Shown: piece by piece, positions 1 through 13,400 of the stretch | How positions within the stretch are numbered: position 1 is the first letter of the stretch | How the letters are laid out: each line of letters starts with the position of its first letter | Assembly: GCF_032854445.1 (NCBI RefSeq) | Contig: NC_088300.1 | Coordinates: 6,944,001-7,008,000, forward strand | Direction of reading: 5' to 3' | DNA: 64,000 bases | Source of the DNA: Liolophura sinensis | Taxonomy: Eukaryota > Mollusca > Polyplacophora > Chitonida > Chitonidae | The notes under the pieces: generated by a model | The model's database searches: none | What the model saw: the letters and a program-made list of their open reading frames with translations, nothing else | What the model was told of the DNA's origin: nothing | Program-made: the position numbers and the translations under genes

Positions 1-390
1 TGTAGACTTAGCCGTGCTGACACCAAGCGGATATCTTTGTACATGTGATGGCCTAGCAATACTGACACCGGGTGGATATCTTTGTACATGCGAAGGCCTA
101 ACCATACTGATTGATTGATTGGTGTTTTACGCCGTACTCAAGAATATTTCACTCATACGACGGCGGTCAGCATTATGGTGGGTGGAAACCGGGCAGAGCC
201 CGGGGGAAACCCACGACCATCCGCAGGTTGCTGACAGACCTTCTCACGTACGGCCGCCAGCATGAGCTGGACTTGAACTCACAGCGACCTAACCATACTG
301 ACAACGGGCGGATATCTTTGTACATGTGAAGGCCTAGCTATACTGACACAAAGCGAATATCTTTGTACATATTTAGCATGCTTCAGATAT
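1..390. repeat. 45-bp minisatellite interrupted by a SINE
   Basis: The motif GGATATCTTTGTACAT recurs at about 29, 74, 310 and 355. Spacing is 45 bp once the SINE and one target-site copy are removed. The array begins outside the window. Confidence 0.85.
111..287 (-). mobile_element. tRNA-type SINE with 14-bp target-site duplication
   Basis: It carries the shared SINE tail (GATTGGTGTTTTACGCCGTA) and body, running in minus orientation. It is truncated before the A box. CCTAACCATACTGA at 97-110 and 288-301 flanks it as a perfect target-site duplication. Confidence 0.9.
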
Positions 391-2150
391 GGACGGACTC
401 AAAGCCCTACTAAGATATCACAGGATACGTACGCTTTTAAATAGAGTAGGCAATGATTTCTTGGCGTATCAGAAATTGTGCACTGGTTGCATTTCCCTTG
501 CAAACGTTAACAGACGTTTATGATTTGATTGCAACATATCAGTGTGTAAAGCTTGTTGTGTTACAGGACAATTGCGAAAGACAATTTTGATGGCGAGTAT
601 GACTGATTTTACAGACAGCTGAAGATAGGCGACTGGCTAAAACAAACAGACTATAGTTCTACTCAAAACGTAACTTTCAGCTAGTTAAGCTATGGAATAA
701 GCCACGAAATTTCCTTCTGCCATGTCCGGAAATGTATTGGTGTCGAGTGACTAAAGACATCATTTCCATTTATAGTACATATACTGGAGGGTATAAAAAT
801 TCCCATAGAATTTTTCACGAACTGAAAATGTTAAAATTAACGGATTAATATTTTGACTGCATGGATTTACTCAGTCAGAGAGGGACACGCATTCACCAGA
901 ACATCGCAACAACCAGTACTCACCTTGGAGACAACACAAATCAAAGGAGTGGCCAGGGCATCATAACGCAGATGATGAAGCTGACGGAAAGTTTCAAGAC
1001 AAACTGAATGCATACGGTGACGGGAACATCAGACTGGAAGATGCACATGACGGCTAATTGGTGTGCCCATTACGATGATACGGTTAATGGCTGTATCGAC
1101 AACGATAGCTGTGGCTGATTACGGTGAAGCTTATGCGATCCTGTATATGTTTTACATAGTGTGGACAGTATGGGTGTAAGGAATAGCTGATACGGGGATC
1201 AACGCCCACACGTTGTCATTATTGTGTCATCCACGAGAATGGACGCGTACGTACACAAACCGGTGGATAGGTAGTCCTGTATACAACACCCGCTGGCTTA
1301 ACTTTATGTATCATTTCAGAGAATACACCAACAGCTTTAGGGGACATGCATCCCGTAAATGCATTCTTGTATATAAATATGCGTGTATTCAGGGCTACTT
1401 GGGAAGACCATGCGTGCTCACTGATGGTCTATAGATAGTATAGCTCCAGCAGTTCCGTAGAGCAAGAAGATTGAGCAGAATAGAGCAGGAATATAGGTAA
1501 ATCGAATTTCACGAGTGGGTTTCTGTGTGGTAACAGAGCTCCCCGGCCGTGCATATCGATCCACGCTTCCATTCTCCCTGCTATAAACCCACAGCTAAAG
1601 TTATTTCCGGTTACACTTTTCCAAGCCAATGTATCTTATTCGGGTTGCCTATACGTCTACTATATCATAAACCCCGGGGGAGGGGGCTTGTTGATTAAGT
1701 CAAAATGTGATCAATGGAGACCTGGGAAAACCAGACGCAACCGTAATCGATAGACACTGAACACTTGAGCTATATAACTGTTCAAATGTCAAGAGGTCCG
1801 AATATTTTTAATTCATTTTGCCGCAGGTTAAATAGATTGATCGCCACATTGTGAATGTGGGTGCCGTCGACAGGCTGATGATCGTTGTACACAATCGACT
1901 ACTGACAACATATGGCAAACATTATTCTGTCACAGATATCGTCATATTAACAATATCAGATATTGATGAAATGTGCTATTATTAGGAATGTCAGCGGATT
2001 AAACGTATCATCTACTGTGGGTGAGTGGTAGGAGGGGTGAGTGGTGGAAGGGGTGAGTTGTGGGAGGAGGGACGGGGTGGTGGTAGAGAGGGGGCTGATT
2101 TGGGGATATGTCAACGCTGATAACAGCAGATTTCGAGGGGATCATTTTTA
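302..2150. other. No gene seen
   Basis: After the end of the 45-bp repeat near 390 there is AT-rich unique-looking sequence with only short, unconvincing frames. A GT/GGAG-rich low-complexity patch lies at about 2015-2100. Confidence 0.6.
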
Positions 2151-2157
2151 CAAGAAC

Positions 2158-2309
2158 ACCTCTCCGGCCGTACCTGGGAAGGTCTTTCAGCAACTTGCGG
2201 ATGGTCGTGCGTTTCACCCGGGATCTGCCCGGTTTCCTCCCACCATAATGCTGGCCGCCGTCGTAGATGTGAAGCATTCTTGAGTACGGCGTAAAACACC
2301 TGTCAAATA
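2158..2309 (+). mobile_element. SINE copy, 5'-truncated
   Basis: The body and tail of the SINE family in plus orientation (GGATGGTCGTGCGTTTC, then CTTGAGTACGGCGTAAAACACC). The tRNA-like head is missing. Confidence 0.85.
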
Positions 2310-2741
2310 CCAGAACAATTTACACAAAAGAATACTGAACAATTGCTTTACCAAAACATGTATATTGTCTGACGGGTCCATACTGGCCTATAAACCTGCA
2401 TACATGGTGACGAAACACCGTCAAAATTTGGAAACACGCTCAAGGTAATCAGCACATAGGGCTTCATCTCAAGCTCATGATGCTCTCTTGTCCCCAAGCC
2501 ATATTAATTGTAGTCTAGTCAGTTAGCCAGGTCCTCGGTAAATAAATAATGAACTAAGGTTGAGCACATGGCGAAGCGTCAATAGGTATAGGTGTCCAGG
2601 CAGCAGGCGCTTAACGAAGGTCAAGGTGAGCTGTATACCAGCCAAGTATTGATTGGTCTAAGGAAAATCATTCAGTGCCACTTTTGCCACATCGGTACAG
2701 AATACCGCTTTGGATACCTAAAAGGACAATTTATACTTTTG

Positions 2742-3310
2742 AGGAGAAGAAAGCTTAAAAACATGACATTATAGGCTGAAAAGAGCACATTTTCTTTCTA
2801 TCTGGTGGTGCCTGCTGCATAATTTTGCGATTTACCTCGCCATGCTCGTAAAGCCTGAAAATGGCAAAGCTGGCATAAATCGGCGAGTCCATCGCGTCCT
2901 CCATCTCTAACACCCTGCAATTTATGCTGTGGGTGTGTTGCCTCTCAGCCAATGAGAGTCGTTAAAACTGCCGGCTTGTTTGTGTAATCTCGGAACCTAC
3001 ATCCAACATTTCGGTTTCCCGATCGTCAAGTGGAAAACGAACTGTACTGTTCGCTACCTTCTGGGAAGAAGAGTTCTACCGGAAATGTACGAACTGCACT
3101 TCGGCGGTTTCCGACGGCAATTCTCCTCCGAACACAGAAGACTTCAGGACTATTTCTTAGGCAAAATGGAGACGCCCACGGCGGATTTTGATGCTCACTT
3201 TATAATTTATCGACTTGAGGTACATATTAGAATTTTTTTCACGGCATGCACCTGCGAGGAAATGCATACTCTTTACAACGGTATTTGACTGATATTTAAA
3301 TGTTCTTCTC
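2742..3310 (+). repeat. Dispersed repeat, long copy
   Basis: About 550 bp that recurs in the same orientation at 45567-46015. Shared landmarks are GGCTGAAAAGAGCACATTT, AAGCTGGCATAAATC, GTTCGCTACCTTCTGGGAAG and GATATTTAAAT. No coding signature of a transposase or reverse transcriptase was recognised. Confidence 0.85.
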
Positions 3311-4089
3311 CTTTAACAAGTACAGCGGCTGACGTCATAGATGGCCCACCCAAGTCTAGCTGGCCTAAATAGCCTGGGAATTCGTATCAAAGCTATGTCA
3401 TTTTCGAAATGGATTCTAGATACACAGAAACAAATATACTTCCGCATTTATTTTCTATTCATTCCCGCTGTCCGCTTCACAATAAATCATTTTACTCCCA
3501 GAGGGATTCTAATCTGCTAGGACAACTAGCGCTACATTTTATTGGCAGCATTCCTGATAGCCTATGCCTACAGTGTACATCGGCGTTAGTGGACAGAAAT
3601 TTACTGTTTTCAGTTCTGTAAATAGTAATTTATAGTCAATGTGTGCAGGTGCCGCTGTGGATTCAGTTGCATTCCTGTCGTAACTTTCAACAGTAAACTG
3701 ACGAGAGCAGGCACAGTTCATTCTTTTAGCTTTCTTAACTTAACTAAATAACGAAGCTCTGACAGCTCGTAAAGGTTGGACTTGTATGACGTAATTTGGC
3801 GGAGACTGCCGAGTGTTGACGAAAAAAAGGCATAAAACCAGCCTCATTTATCTAGTGGTTTTAAGTGCCATATTACGCAGATTAATGTACTCTTTTAATA
3901 ATATTTTACTCTCAACTTAACAGTATATATAGGGGTAGCTAATTGTGAATAAATAGTAAATCTGGACAATAATCCTTTCAATACGATAGCACTTTCGAAT
4001 AGGTAACAACTTCTTGGTATATTTCAAGGAAACTTCCCTTGTGGATTCTTGCTTCAGGAGGAAATGATTTAATACAAATCCAAAAGAAG
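3311..4089. other. No gene seen
   Basis: AT-rich sequence. Open frames are short and on both strands, with no recognisable domain or repeat. Confidence 0.6.
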
Positions 4090-4970
4090 GCCAAGGTCAC
4101 TCATATCAAAAGGGTCCTTAATTACGACAAGGTGTAAATTGGGTGAACTTGGGTTGAACTGTTGGAGAAAAAAACTGTGAACATTTCGTCCACAAGCCTA
4201 GATGTACATGACATGCGAGTTTAATTAACAAATTTTTGTCACAAATTTCAAGTTTACAAGTCTTTCGTAAAATTAAATTAATTTTTATTGACACCCAATG
4301 ACCTAGAAAATTAGGCCAAGGTTGCTTAAATTCAAAATGGATTATCCGTGTGACTAAGTGCAACTGTTGTATCCTGACTGTTAAAAAGTGTATGCGAGGG
4401 AATGGGTTCAAAAGTTAAAAATCTTTACAAAGAAATGGACAGGCACGAACAAAAATAGCATACGGTCGCTGAAAATCAATAGGGTTCTTCCAAGTGACAA
4501 AGTGTCAGTTCAACTGTTCAAGAGAAAGTGTTCATCCGGAAATGATCAGCCAGATGAACAGACCAACGATTGGCTAGGATACCTTGAAATTTAAAAGGGT
4601 TCGTCTACATGCATGGGTTTACATATTAGGCATGTGCGATAAACTTTAGTTTCAACCTATCCTGTTAACAAACCTTTCATAAAATTTAACTCTAATGACC
4701 ACTAGCATATCGCAAAAATAGGTCAAGGCCTCTGACAATCAATTCCGCATGACAATGTTTAAGTTTGGAGAACTTGGGGTAAACTGTTCATGAGAGAGCG
4801 CGTTAAGAAGAGGGAAAGAGGGATGAAGTATAAGTGTGGTTAAAGTTTGGTGAACTTGGGGTAAACTGTTCAGGAGATTCATGAGCGCGTTAAGAAGACG
4901 GACAGAGGGATGAAGTATAAGTGTGGTGCAAGTCTGGTGGAGTGCTCAGGAAAAACAAGGAAAAGGACAC
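4090..4970. repeat. Dispersed repeat family, about 3-4 diverged monomers
   Basis: Recurrent blocks such as TCAATAGGGTTCTTCC, AACTTGGGGTAAACTGTTCA and AAAATTTAACTCTAATGACC repeat with divergence. An ~80-bp segment is directly duplicated at about 4766-4930. The same family is found at 8400-9030. Confidence 0.7.
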
Positions 4971-5142
4971 ACAGAAGTGTGTTCCCACCTGTTACACATT
5001 TTCACCCACAGGGCAAGCTCAATGTGCATTCCATATTGGTAAACTCAATATATTTTGGTAAGCTCATATTGGAGAGCTGTTGATCGAACATTGTCACCAA
5101 CGTCCGCAAAACAGCCATGCCGGCCAATCCAAGTCAAAGGTT

Positions 5143-5315
5143 GAATTTATTTATTTGATTGGTGTTTTATGCCGTAGTCAAGAATATTTCACTTACATGA
5201 CGCTTGCCAGTATAAGGGTGGGAAAAAACCCACGACCATCCGCAGGCTGCTAGCCGTCTTTCTCACGTCTCACTGGAGAGAAATCCAGCATGAGCTGGGC
5301 TTGAACCAAAATTAA
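5143..5315 (-). mobile_element. SINE copy with internal deletion
   Basis: Minus-oriented copy with tail TTTATTTATTTGATTGGTG and body CCCACGACCATCCGCAGGC. It retains CAGCATGAGCTGGGCTTGAA near the B-box side. Confidence 0.85.
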
Positions 5316-5593
5316 CCCCCCACACACCGTGTATCGTCCCGTTACATCCCCCACACCGATCAGACAATATGTCAGTATACCATGTTGTGGGATACAGTTT
5401 TTGAGAAATGGACAATGAAGAATTAAATTCCATGACATCCAAAGATTTTACGTATACTCAAAACACTCAGAAAGTCAGTGACAAAGGCTCTGATGTGCTA
5501 TTGTCAGTTTTATTGGGATCCTTCGATGTGAATCTATGTTTTAGACTTGAAACACATGCTTATGTTTTATGACGACATTCTTTCAATGTTGTG

Positions 5594-5820
5594 ATAGGGG
5601 CCTCACTGGATCAGATGTTTGGAGTGTCGGCTCGCTGCGACTAGCTCGCCATTCATCAATGAGGGGGCGTGTTCGAATCCACCTGAGCTTTCGCGGTTTC
5701 ACTGCAAGGTTTGTTGTCTCGACATATAATCCTGGCAGCCGCCGTCATGTATACAGCATACATGTACAGTGTACATATACAGTGGAAATGTACTTCGTTA
5801 AACACCAATCAAATAAATGA
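5594..5820 (+). mobile_element. SINE with tRNA-like head, second subfamily
   Basis: A plus-strand tRNA-like head (GGGGCCTCACTGGATCAG, B box GTTCGAATCC) joins a different body. It ends in the shared tail TTAAACACCAATCAAATAAAT. Confidence 0.75.
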
Positions 5821-5829
5821 AATGGAAAT

Positions 5830-7350
5830 AAAAACAAGTACGGAACACATTCCATCTATGATCATCCTCTGAGTTCCATATAAGCCTGTATGAAACATGG
5901 ATTGATCTATTCTTTGAAACTGACCTACGTATACCAGCCGTCAACCAACAAAGACATCCCAGGTGAATTCCAAAAACGACGTACAACACAAATCACCAAA
6001 GAACTAAGCAAGTACATAAGGGTACGAAAGAAGGACGGAATCATGTAAAGAGAAGCAGTCAACAGTTTTCAATGATGTTGGAAAGACGCAAGGTACGTTT
6101 CAGGCCACTGAGTGAAATCAGTATTCAAATCTCAAATATTTACTTACAAGAGAATTATACTCATTGTAAAGCTTAAGAAACTTGGAGTGATGGCGTTTGA
6201 TGGAATAACCTTGCCACAACTTGTGATACAATCACACAACACGCAGAATCTAACTAACGCTACAAGGCGAGATATGTACACGCCACATGCAGGACCTTTC
6301 GGTATTTTGCTGTCCATTCATTTATTTGATCGCACTCATCTATTAATGACTGAAGGAACATGAGGCAGTCCACCAATCTTTCGCAAGACTGAAACAATGT
6401 TTTTCCCAGAAAACAAGCTCAAGGTGTGTACCATATTGTAGGGTGCAAATGGCCTCCGCAGAGCTCCGTGTAAGACCACGCAGATACGAGAAACGTTTAA
6501 AGATACATCAGATGTACAGCAATGGACATGAAAGCTTATTTAGTGCACAACATCTATTGTACCAAAATGGACAAAATCTGGTTTGACATCTCAGTATCAC
6601 TGCCCATAATTTAGATCCACAGATTGCCATTATCATCGTTTCACAACGACCCCAAATACTTCATACTGGGGTCCGCTCCATTCACTCCCCAGTGGCTACT
6701 GGGGGAGGTAGTAGCTGACGTCGGTGGTCGGTGGAGTGTATTGTAGCGTCTTCATTCACGCGACTTGACGCGACATACGGAACATGGTGACATTATCCTG
6801 TGTCCTCAGGTGGTCACTGAATCTGCCACCAGAGGCTGTTAGACGAAAGGAATGAACCCCTGGTTGTATGTACTCACTAACAACTCCACAACTCATTCCT
6901 CAACGCCTGATCCATACAGCTCAATCTAGTTCTTATCCACCGCTCTACAACACACCTGAGTTCTCACAAACTATTGCACTGTAAGTTATAACCCAAAATT
7001 CACTTTTCTAACCCACTGTCCCTCTCTGACACGATTGACAGATCATCTGCCACGCTTATAAATTATCTTCCGCCTATCATGAAATGCAAAAAAAAATACA
7101 TATAGCTGAGCGAGAGGTTCACCGTCTTGTTCATCAAACATCGAAGCTTCAGGATCTAATCAACGTGAAAAATTAGAGCCAGGCAACCTATAATACCAAT
7201 AATGTCGATGATCTGTTTTGCCTTTAGTATTTGATGGGTATCATTGATTCCATTCCAAAAACACATCAAGTGAATGGAAAAGTGTATGATGTAAACATGA
7301 GTGGACTAGTGCTGAAATAATAGCCCACTGGCAGTCCTACCACTGTCGTA
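5830..7350. other. No gene seen
   Basis: Sequence of mixed composition downstream of RRP36. No exon-like conserved frame, repeat array or mobile element was recognised. The RRP36 3'UTR and polyadenylation site must lie in its right part, but I cannot place them. Confidence 0.5.
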
Positions 7351-7358
7351 TTTGTTTC

Positions 7359-7486
7359 TCAATTCAACATTTTCCTCCTCTCTTTTTGTGAGTTCTTTTT
7401 TCTCTTTTTGCTCAGGTACTTCTCAAGTTTTCCAGACTTTTTCAACTCTCTGTATTTTTCCGCCAACTCTAGTTTACGTTTGTCCG
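7359..7486 (-). CDS. RRP36: RRP36 coding exon 9 and stop
   Basis: It completes the serine of KKS and continues DKRKLELAEKYRELKKSGKL to a basic tail and TGA. The block corresponds to the LAEKFKELKRSKKLE region of vertebrate RRP36. The acceptor is gattttcag|CGG. Confidence 0.94.
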
Positions 7487-10400
7487 CTGAAAATCAATGA
7501 TCCATGTAATATTAAAATAAACCTTGAAATAAAAAGCTACAATGTAAAACATAAACCAATTGTGAAACTGGGCTCTTATTACGTTCATAGGGATCTATCA
7601 CTCAAGAATCTAACACTTAAACGATGGCAGACAGTATTATGGGTGGAGAAAACAGGAGAACACCAAGATTTGACGAGTCACTGATGGTTAATTCTCTCCT
7701 CAAAACTATCCTTCTGGAAAAACATTTCACAAACTTATTTCAGCGCAAGTTTCATAATTTTTTCACATCTAAGTGCTTGGAGTACTGCAAATCTTCAAAC
7801 TTTTCAACCACTAAAGCACTTTCTTCCAGTGGAATTTAAGAATGTAATTATTATCAAAATGATGCCAAACTCACTCGTCTGTGTCACTGAACATGCAAGC
7901 TTTATAAAACTGAGCAAATTAGTTCTATACACCCCACAGGTTTCTCCGAATGTTTCAAACTATTTGTTACAGAGGCGCTTGAAAAGGTTAAAGAATCAAC
8001 GTAAACCACCACCTTTCATCCATAACTGGCACACTGCCTGATTGCCGGGAAATAGCTGTGCCTCTGTGGTCTTACTGGTCTGAGGCTGATGAGCTGTGGC
8101 CAGATCCAGGTAATAATGTACCATCATTCACATTCAGTGATAAAGAAAACTGGCTTGATCACCCAAAACTTACACTTTTTTAAGAAGAATGGTTTCTTTC
8201 CTTGTGCTACAAGTTCTTTTTCTCGTTTGTTCCACTCTTTTTCCTTCTCAGCTTTCTTTGCCTTTGCCTCTTCAGCCTGCTGTTGTTGGCCCTTTGAAAA
8301 AGACCAGGCAGAACACAAAAGCTTACAATTACAATAAAAATATGGAAATAATTAAAAACAAAGTAAAGAAAATACTTAACAATGCACCCCAAATCCCTTA
8401 GCCTCAAGTCAAAATATTTACAAGGAAATGGACGAACAGATTGGGGGGAAAAACAGGACAAGGTTCCTAAAAATCACTAGGGTTCCTCATGACAAAAGCA
8501 TAAGAGTGCAATAGGTTTGGTGAACTACAGTTCAAGGGCAACGGTTCAAGGGCAAGAGTGTTTACCGAGCAATGAACAGACACATGGCCACATAGACTAA
8601 TAAATGGTCATGAAACATTAATATTATATAGGCTAATCTACAGTCTAGGTTTACATGTTATGTACGTTTAGTAAACTTTAGTTACAAATTTCAGGAGATG
8701 TGAAAAAAAATTTAACTTTCATGACTTGAATGACCTTGAAAAAATAGTTTCCTGAAAATCAATCGGGTTCTTCCCCATGACAAAGTGTGAATGTGGTGTA
8801 AGTTTGGTGACACAATGTTGACAAACTCTTCATAAAAGTTAATTTTAATGATCCAAATGGGTGTGAAAAAACAGGTCAAGGTACCTGGAAATCAACAGGG
8901 TTATTCCACATCAGAAACTGTAAATCTGATAAACTTTTGATAAACTTTTCAGGAGATATCATGGTAACAAAAAAATGAAGGACGAACCAAATCGACAGAT
9001 GGATGGACAGACAGTAACTGCTACAACAGTGGCCTAGGGGTAAAAAAGTGAGGTGATTAGAACCATCCTTTCAGCTTCTAATACCCTCCTTACAAAAGAA
9101 ATATTTCAACTGTTTTTGCATGAAATTACAGGTCATTGTTTCCTACCATGTATGCATGGTTTATAGCTGTCAAGACCCTGTAGATAAAAATATATCACAG
9201 TTGTAAAAGATAAACAGTGTTATGAAAAAACAAGCCTGGTTGTACATCAAACAAATGCAAGAGTCTCTGCATTGAAACTTCAAATTTTAATATTTCATAA
9301 AGCTTGCAAAGAAAATCAAGTTTACAGAACAAACAAATAGACAGCTTTATAGAATGTACCTACCATTCTGTTCAACAGGGATTTAATCTTTGCTTTTGCC
9401 TCAGCATCTTTTGCCTTGTTTAGCTGTTTTTTTAATTTCTGGAATCACAAATTATAGGAATGTAATAAGACAAGCAAAAGTATCACAGTCAGGCGGTATT
9501 TCTCACAATCTAATTTACTGATGCTAATACCTTTCCTATCATGCTGTGCTAGTTTTTGGTCTACAGGTGGTTTGGAACCTTGCTAAACCCGGGAAAAATG
9601 CTGCTTCTTGATACAAATATGGTTCACCTCCAGACATAATGCCCCAGCAGACAGCATTAAAGGGACACACTGCCGATGTTGAAAAACGTGCTGTTATTTT
9701 AGATGTCATCTACATAATCTCAATCCATCGTAATGTTTACATGTCCGATCCATGAGCAAATGTTGCATTGTGGGATTCTGCTCTCCCTCGTTTGCACGTG
9801 TTCTCGTCAGATGGACGGTTTAGACCAATGACAGATTTCCCCCCATAATTCTCTCAATTTACATTGTTCAGAAAATATAGGTCCAGGAGTTTTAATTAGG
9901 AGTCAAATGCAACTCATTTTTGTATTTATCTGAGCCAACATAAAAATTCTGATTCTTTCGGCGTTATATCCCTTTAAACCAGAGACAGGAATTCACTGGT
10001 ATTAATCAACTTCAGTGACAAGCTTTTATTCCAGCATATGCATGTATATGTAGTACTGAAATTAGTTACAGTAACTCACATACAACATCATGGAACTTTT
10101 TAAACTAAGTCGGCTGTGATTAATTGGAGAAAGCTTCTATCAAAGTACAGGTCATCTACTATACATACAAAGGAACTTTCACATTATAGACAGCTTTCCC
10201 CACTACCCACACACCTGATCACTGTCACATACAGGTATGACGAGAAACACCCTTAACAGTAACATCACACAGTTTGTACATGGATAACAACTTCTGACTT
10301 TTTTAGTACAACATTTTGATGTACATTCTCACATTGTTGACAAAGATGTTAGGACGTACATCGAAATGTTGCACTGAAATAAATCAGAAGTTGTTATCCA

Positions 10401-13400
10401 TGTACAAACTGTGTGATGTTATACTCTCAACTTCTAAATGCTTCTCAAAGAATCAATTCTTAACAGTGTCAAACACTAATCAATAGAATAAACAATGATA
10501 GGTCTCTGTGTGTTGACAAGACAACACAAAGTCCCCCATTGTTGTGTGTGTGATGACAGCACACTCAGCCAAACTGTGTACCCCTAATGATGAGGTTTCA
10601 TAGTCAATTCCCACCTGTCTCTCTCGCTCTTTGACATCCTCAATGAACGAGTAAGACTTCTTGAAGAGCTTCTCATCATACGCCCCGGACCTCTCATCAA
10701 ATCTGGGGTCACGGATCACCTATGGAAAAACAACAATGAATGAGTGAGACTTCTTATGCCCCTGACTGCTCATGAATATCTCATTCTATGCTCCTGACCT
10801 CTCATGAGTATCTCATCCTTTGCCACTGACCTCTCATGAGTATCTCATCCTTTGCCACTGACCTCTCATGAATGTCTTATCTTATGCTCCTGACCTCTCA
10901 TGAGTATCTCATCCTTTGCCACTGACCTCTCATGAATGTCTTATCTTATGCTCCTGACCTCTCATGAGTATCTCATCCTTTGCCACTGACCTCTCATGAA
11001 TGTCTTATCTTATGCTCCTGACCTCTTATGAGTATCTCATCCTTTGCCGCTGACCTCTCATGAATACCTCATACTTTGCCCTTGACCCTTTATCAAATCT
11101 GGAGTCATAGATTTCCCGAAGATCTCATCAAATTGCAACGGACTGCCCCACAACCATTCCTCAACCTGAGGCCTGGTTGCCTTATCACAGCTCCATAGAT
11201 ATTTTAATCATTTACTTTATCATTGCTAAAAGCATAAATCAAATCTAGACCGGTTAAATGTTTATGAATGACTTGTATTTTGGTTGTTTATGTGACAGCT
11301 GGCCATAGAATGATTACACCACTGAGTTTCCTGATAGAATGTCAGGATAGAAATATCCCCATATCATAGATCCATTAACCCATATATTACTATTATCATC
11401 AAACTGGAGTACAAGTCAGCTGAATACACCACATTGATTTCCTGAATGTCTGTTAATGTGAGACCTTAGGCTGTTTCCAACAAACTTTAGCCCTTAAATG
11501 GAATGAATCCTCTTCAAAAAGATTAAACACTGACAATAAAATATTTAACATTACAACTGACTTTACTTTACAATTACAATCACTCCAAAATAGAAATAAA
11601 TCACACCCTTTTCTTGGTTGGAATCACATGTCTAAATCTGGATACTCTCTTCTTTGATGTAATCTCCATAGGCCTGTAACAAGATACAAGCACGTAAGTC
11701 AGGTAAAACAAGATACAAGCACGTAAGTCAGGTAAATGTAGGAGAGGTAAAACAAGACACAAGCATGTAAGTCAGGTAACTGTAGGAGAGATAAAACATG
11801 ACACAAGCACGTAAGTCGGGTAAATGTAGGAGAGGTAAAACAAGACACAAGCACGTAAGTCAGGTAAATGCAGGAGTGGTAAAACAAGACACAAGCACAT
11901 AAGTCAGGTAAATGTAGGAGAGGTAAAACAAGACACAAGCAAGCAAGTCAGGTAACTGTAGGAGAGGTAAAAGAAGACACAAGTACGTAAGAGAGGTAAA
12001 ACAAGATACAAGTACGTAAGTCAGGTAAATGCAGGAGAGGTAAAACAAGACACAAGCACGTAAGTCAGGTAAATGTAGGAGAGGTAACACAAGCACATAA
12101 GTCAGGTAACTGTAGGAGGGGTAAAACAAGACACAAGCACGTAAATCAGGTAAATGTAGGAGAGGTAGAACAAGAGATAGGTACATAAGTCAGGTAAATG
12201 TACGAGAGATAAAATAAGATACAAGTATGTAAGCCAGGTAACCACAGAAGAGATAAAACAAGATACACGTACGTAAGTCAGGTAAATGTAGGAGAGGTAA
12301 AATAAGATACAAGTATGTAAGTCAGGTAACCTCAGAAGAGATAAAATAAGAGACAGGTACACCAGTAAGGTAAATGTAGGGGAGGTAAAACAAGATACTG
12401 TACATAAGTCAGGTAAATGTAGGAGAGGTAAAACAAGAGACAGGTACACAAGTCAGGTAAATGTAGGGGAGGTAAAGCAAGAGACACGTACGCAAGTCAG
12501 GTAGCCACAGAAGAGATAAAACAAGAGACAGTTACACAAGTTAGACAATCACTGAAGAGCTGAAACAAGACACAGGTACAATGTACATAATTCAGTTAAC
12601 CACAGAAGAGATAAAACAAGAGACAGGTACATAATTCAGGTAACCACAGAAGAGATAAAACAAGAGACAGGCACATAAGTCAGGTAACCACAGAGGAGAT
12701 TAAACAAGAGACAGGTACATAATTCAGGTAAACACAGAAGAGATAAAACAAGAGACAGGGACATAATTAAGGTAACCACCTAAGAGATAAAACAATAGAC
12801 AGGTACATGTAGCATTTCAATCCAGGTACATTTACCACTCTAACCCAGGTAACCAAAGGAGATAAAACAAGAAACATAATTCAGGTAGCCAAAGAAGAGA
12901 TAAAACAAGAGACAAGTACATGAGTCAGATAACCACAAAAGAGATAGAACAAGATACAGTTGCATAATTCAAGTAAGCATAGGAGAGATATTAACAAGAG
13001 AATATAAAATAAATAAAGCAAAGTCAGTACATAGTAATTTCTTATATTACTGATATTAAGAAAAATCCTTGTTTATGTTATTTATATGAATTACTAAATA
13101 ATAGATCACAGATGTGCATGAAATCTGGAAGTGAACAGCAGTAAATCTTTACTTACATGCTTTTGCTCTCCCTTCTAAAAACCGATTTTTCTTCTCTGGT
13201 GGGTTTCTTTCCTGATGTGGAGGCTTTCCCATGCATCACCTGATGAAAACTGTTAAACATATTACAGCTAAATTATGAACAGCTAGAAATGGACAACAGT
13301 TAATATGATAGTTTCAGATCTGAGACCTGTACAAATCTCATCCAAATCCCAGGGGAAACACACAAATATCCGCAGGTTCCTGTCAGACCTTCCCACGTAC

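Noticed and set aside
7352-7684. Plus-strand 110-codon frame
   Set aside because: It is antisense to the last RRP36 exon, whose minus-strand reading matches the family.
11699-12449. Minus-strand frames of Leu/Tyr/Cys-rich repeats resembling membrane proteins
   Set aside because: They come from the 44-bp array in RRP36 intron 4; hydrophobicity reflects the pyrimidine-rich unit.
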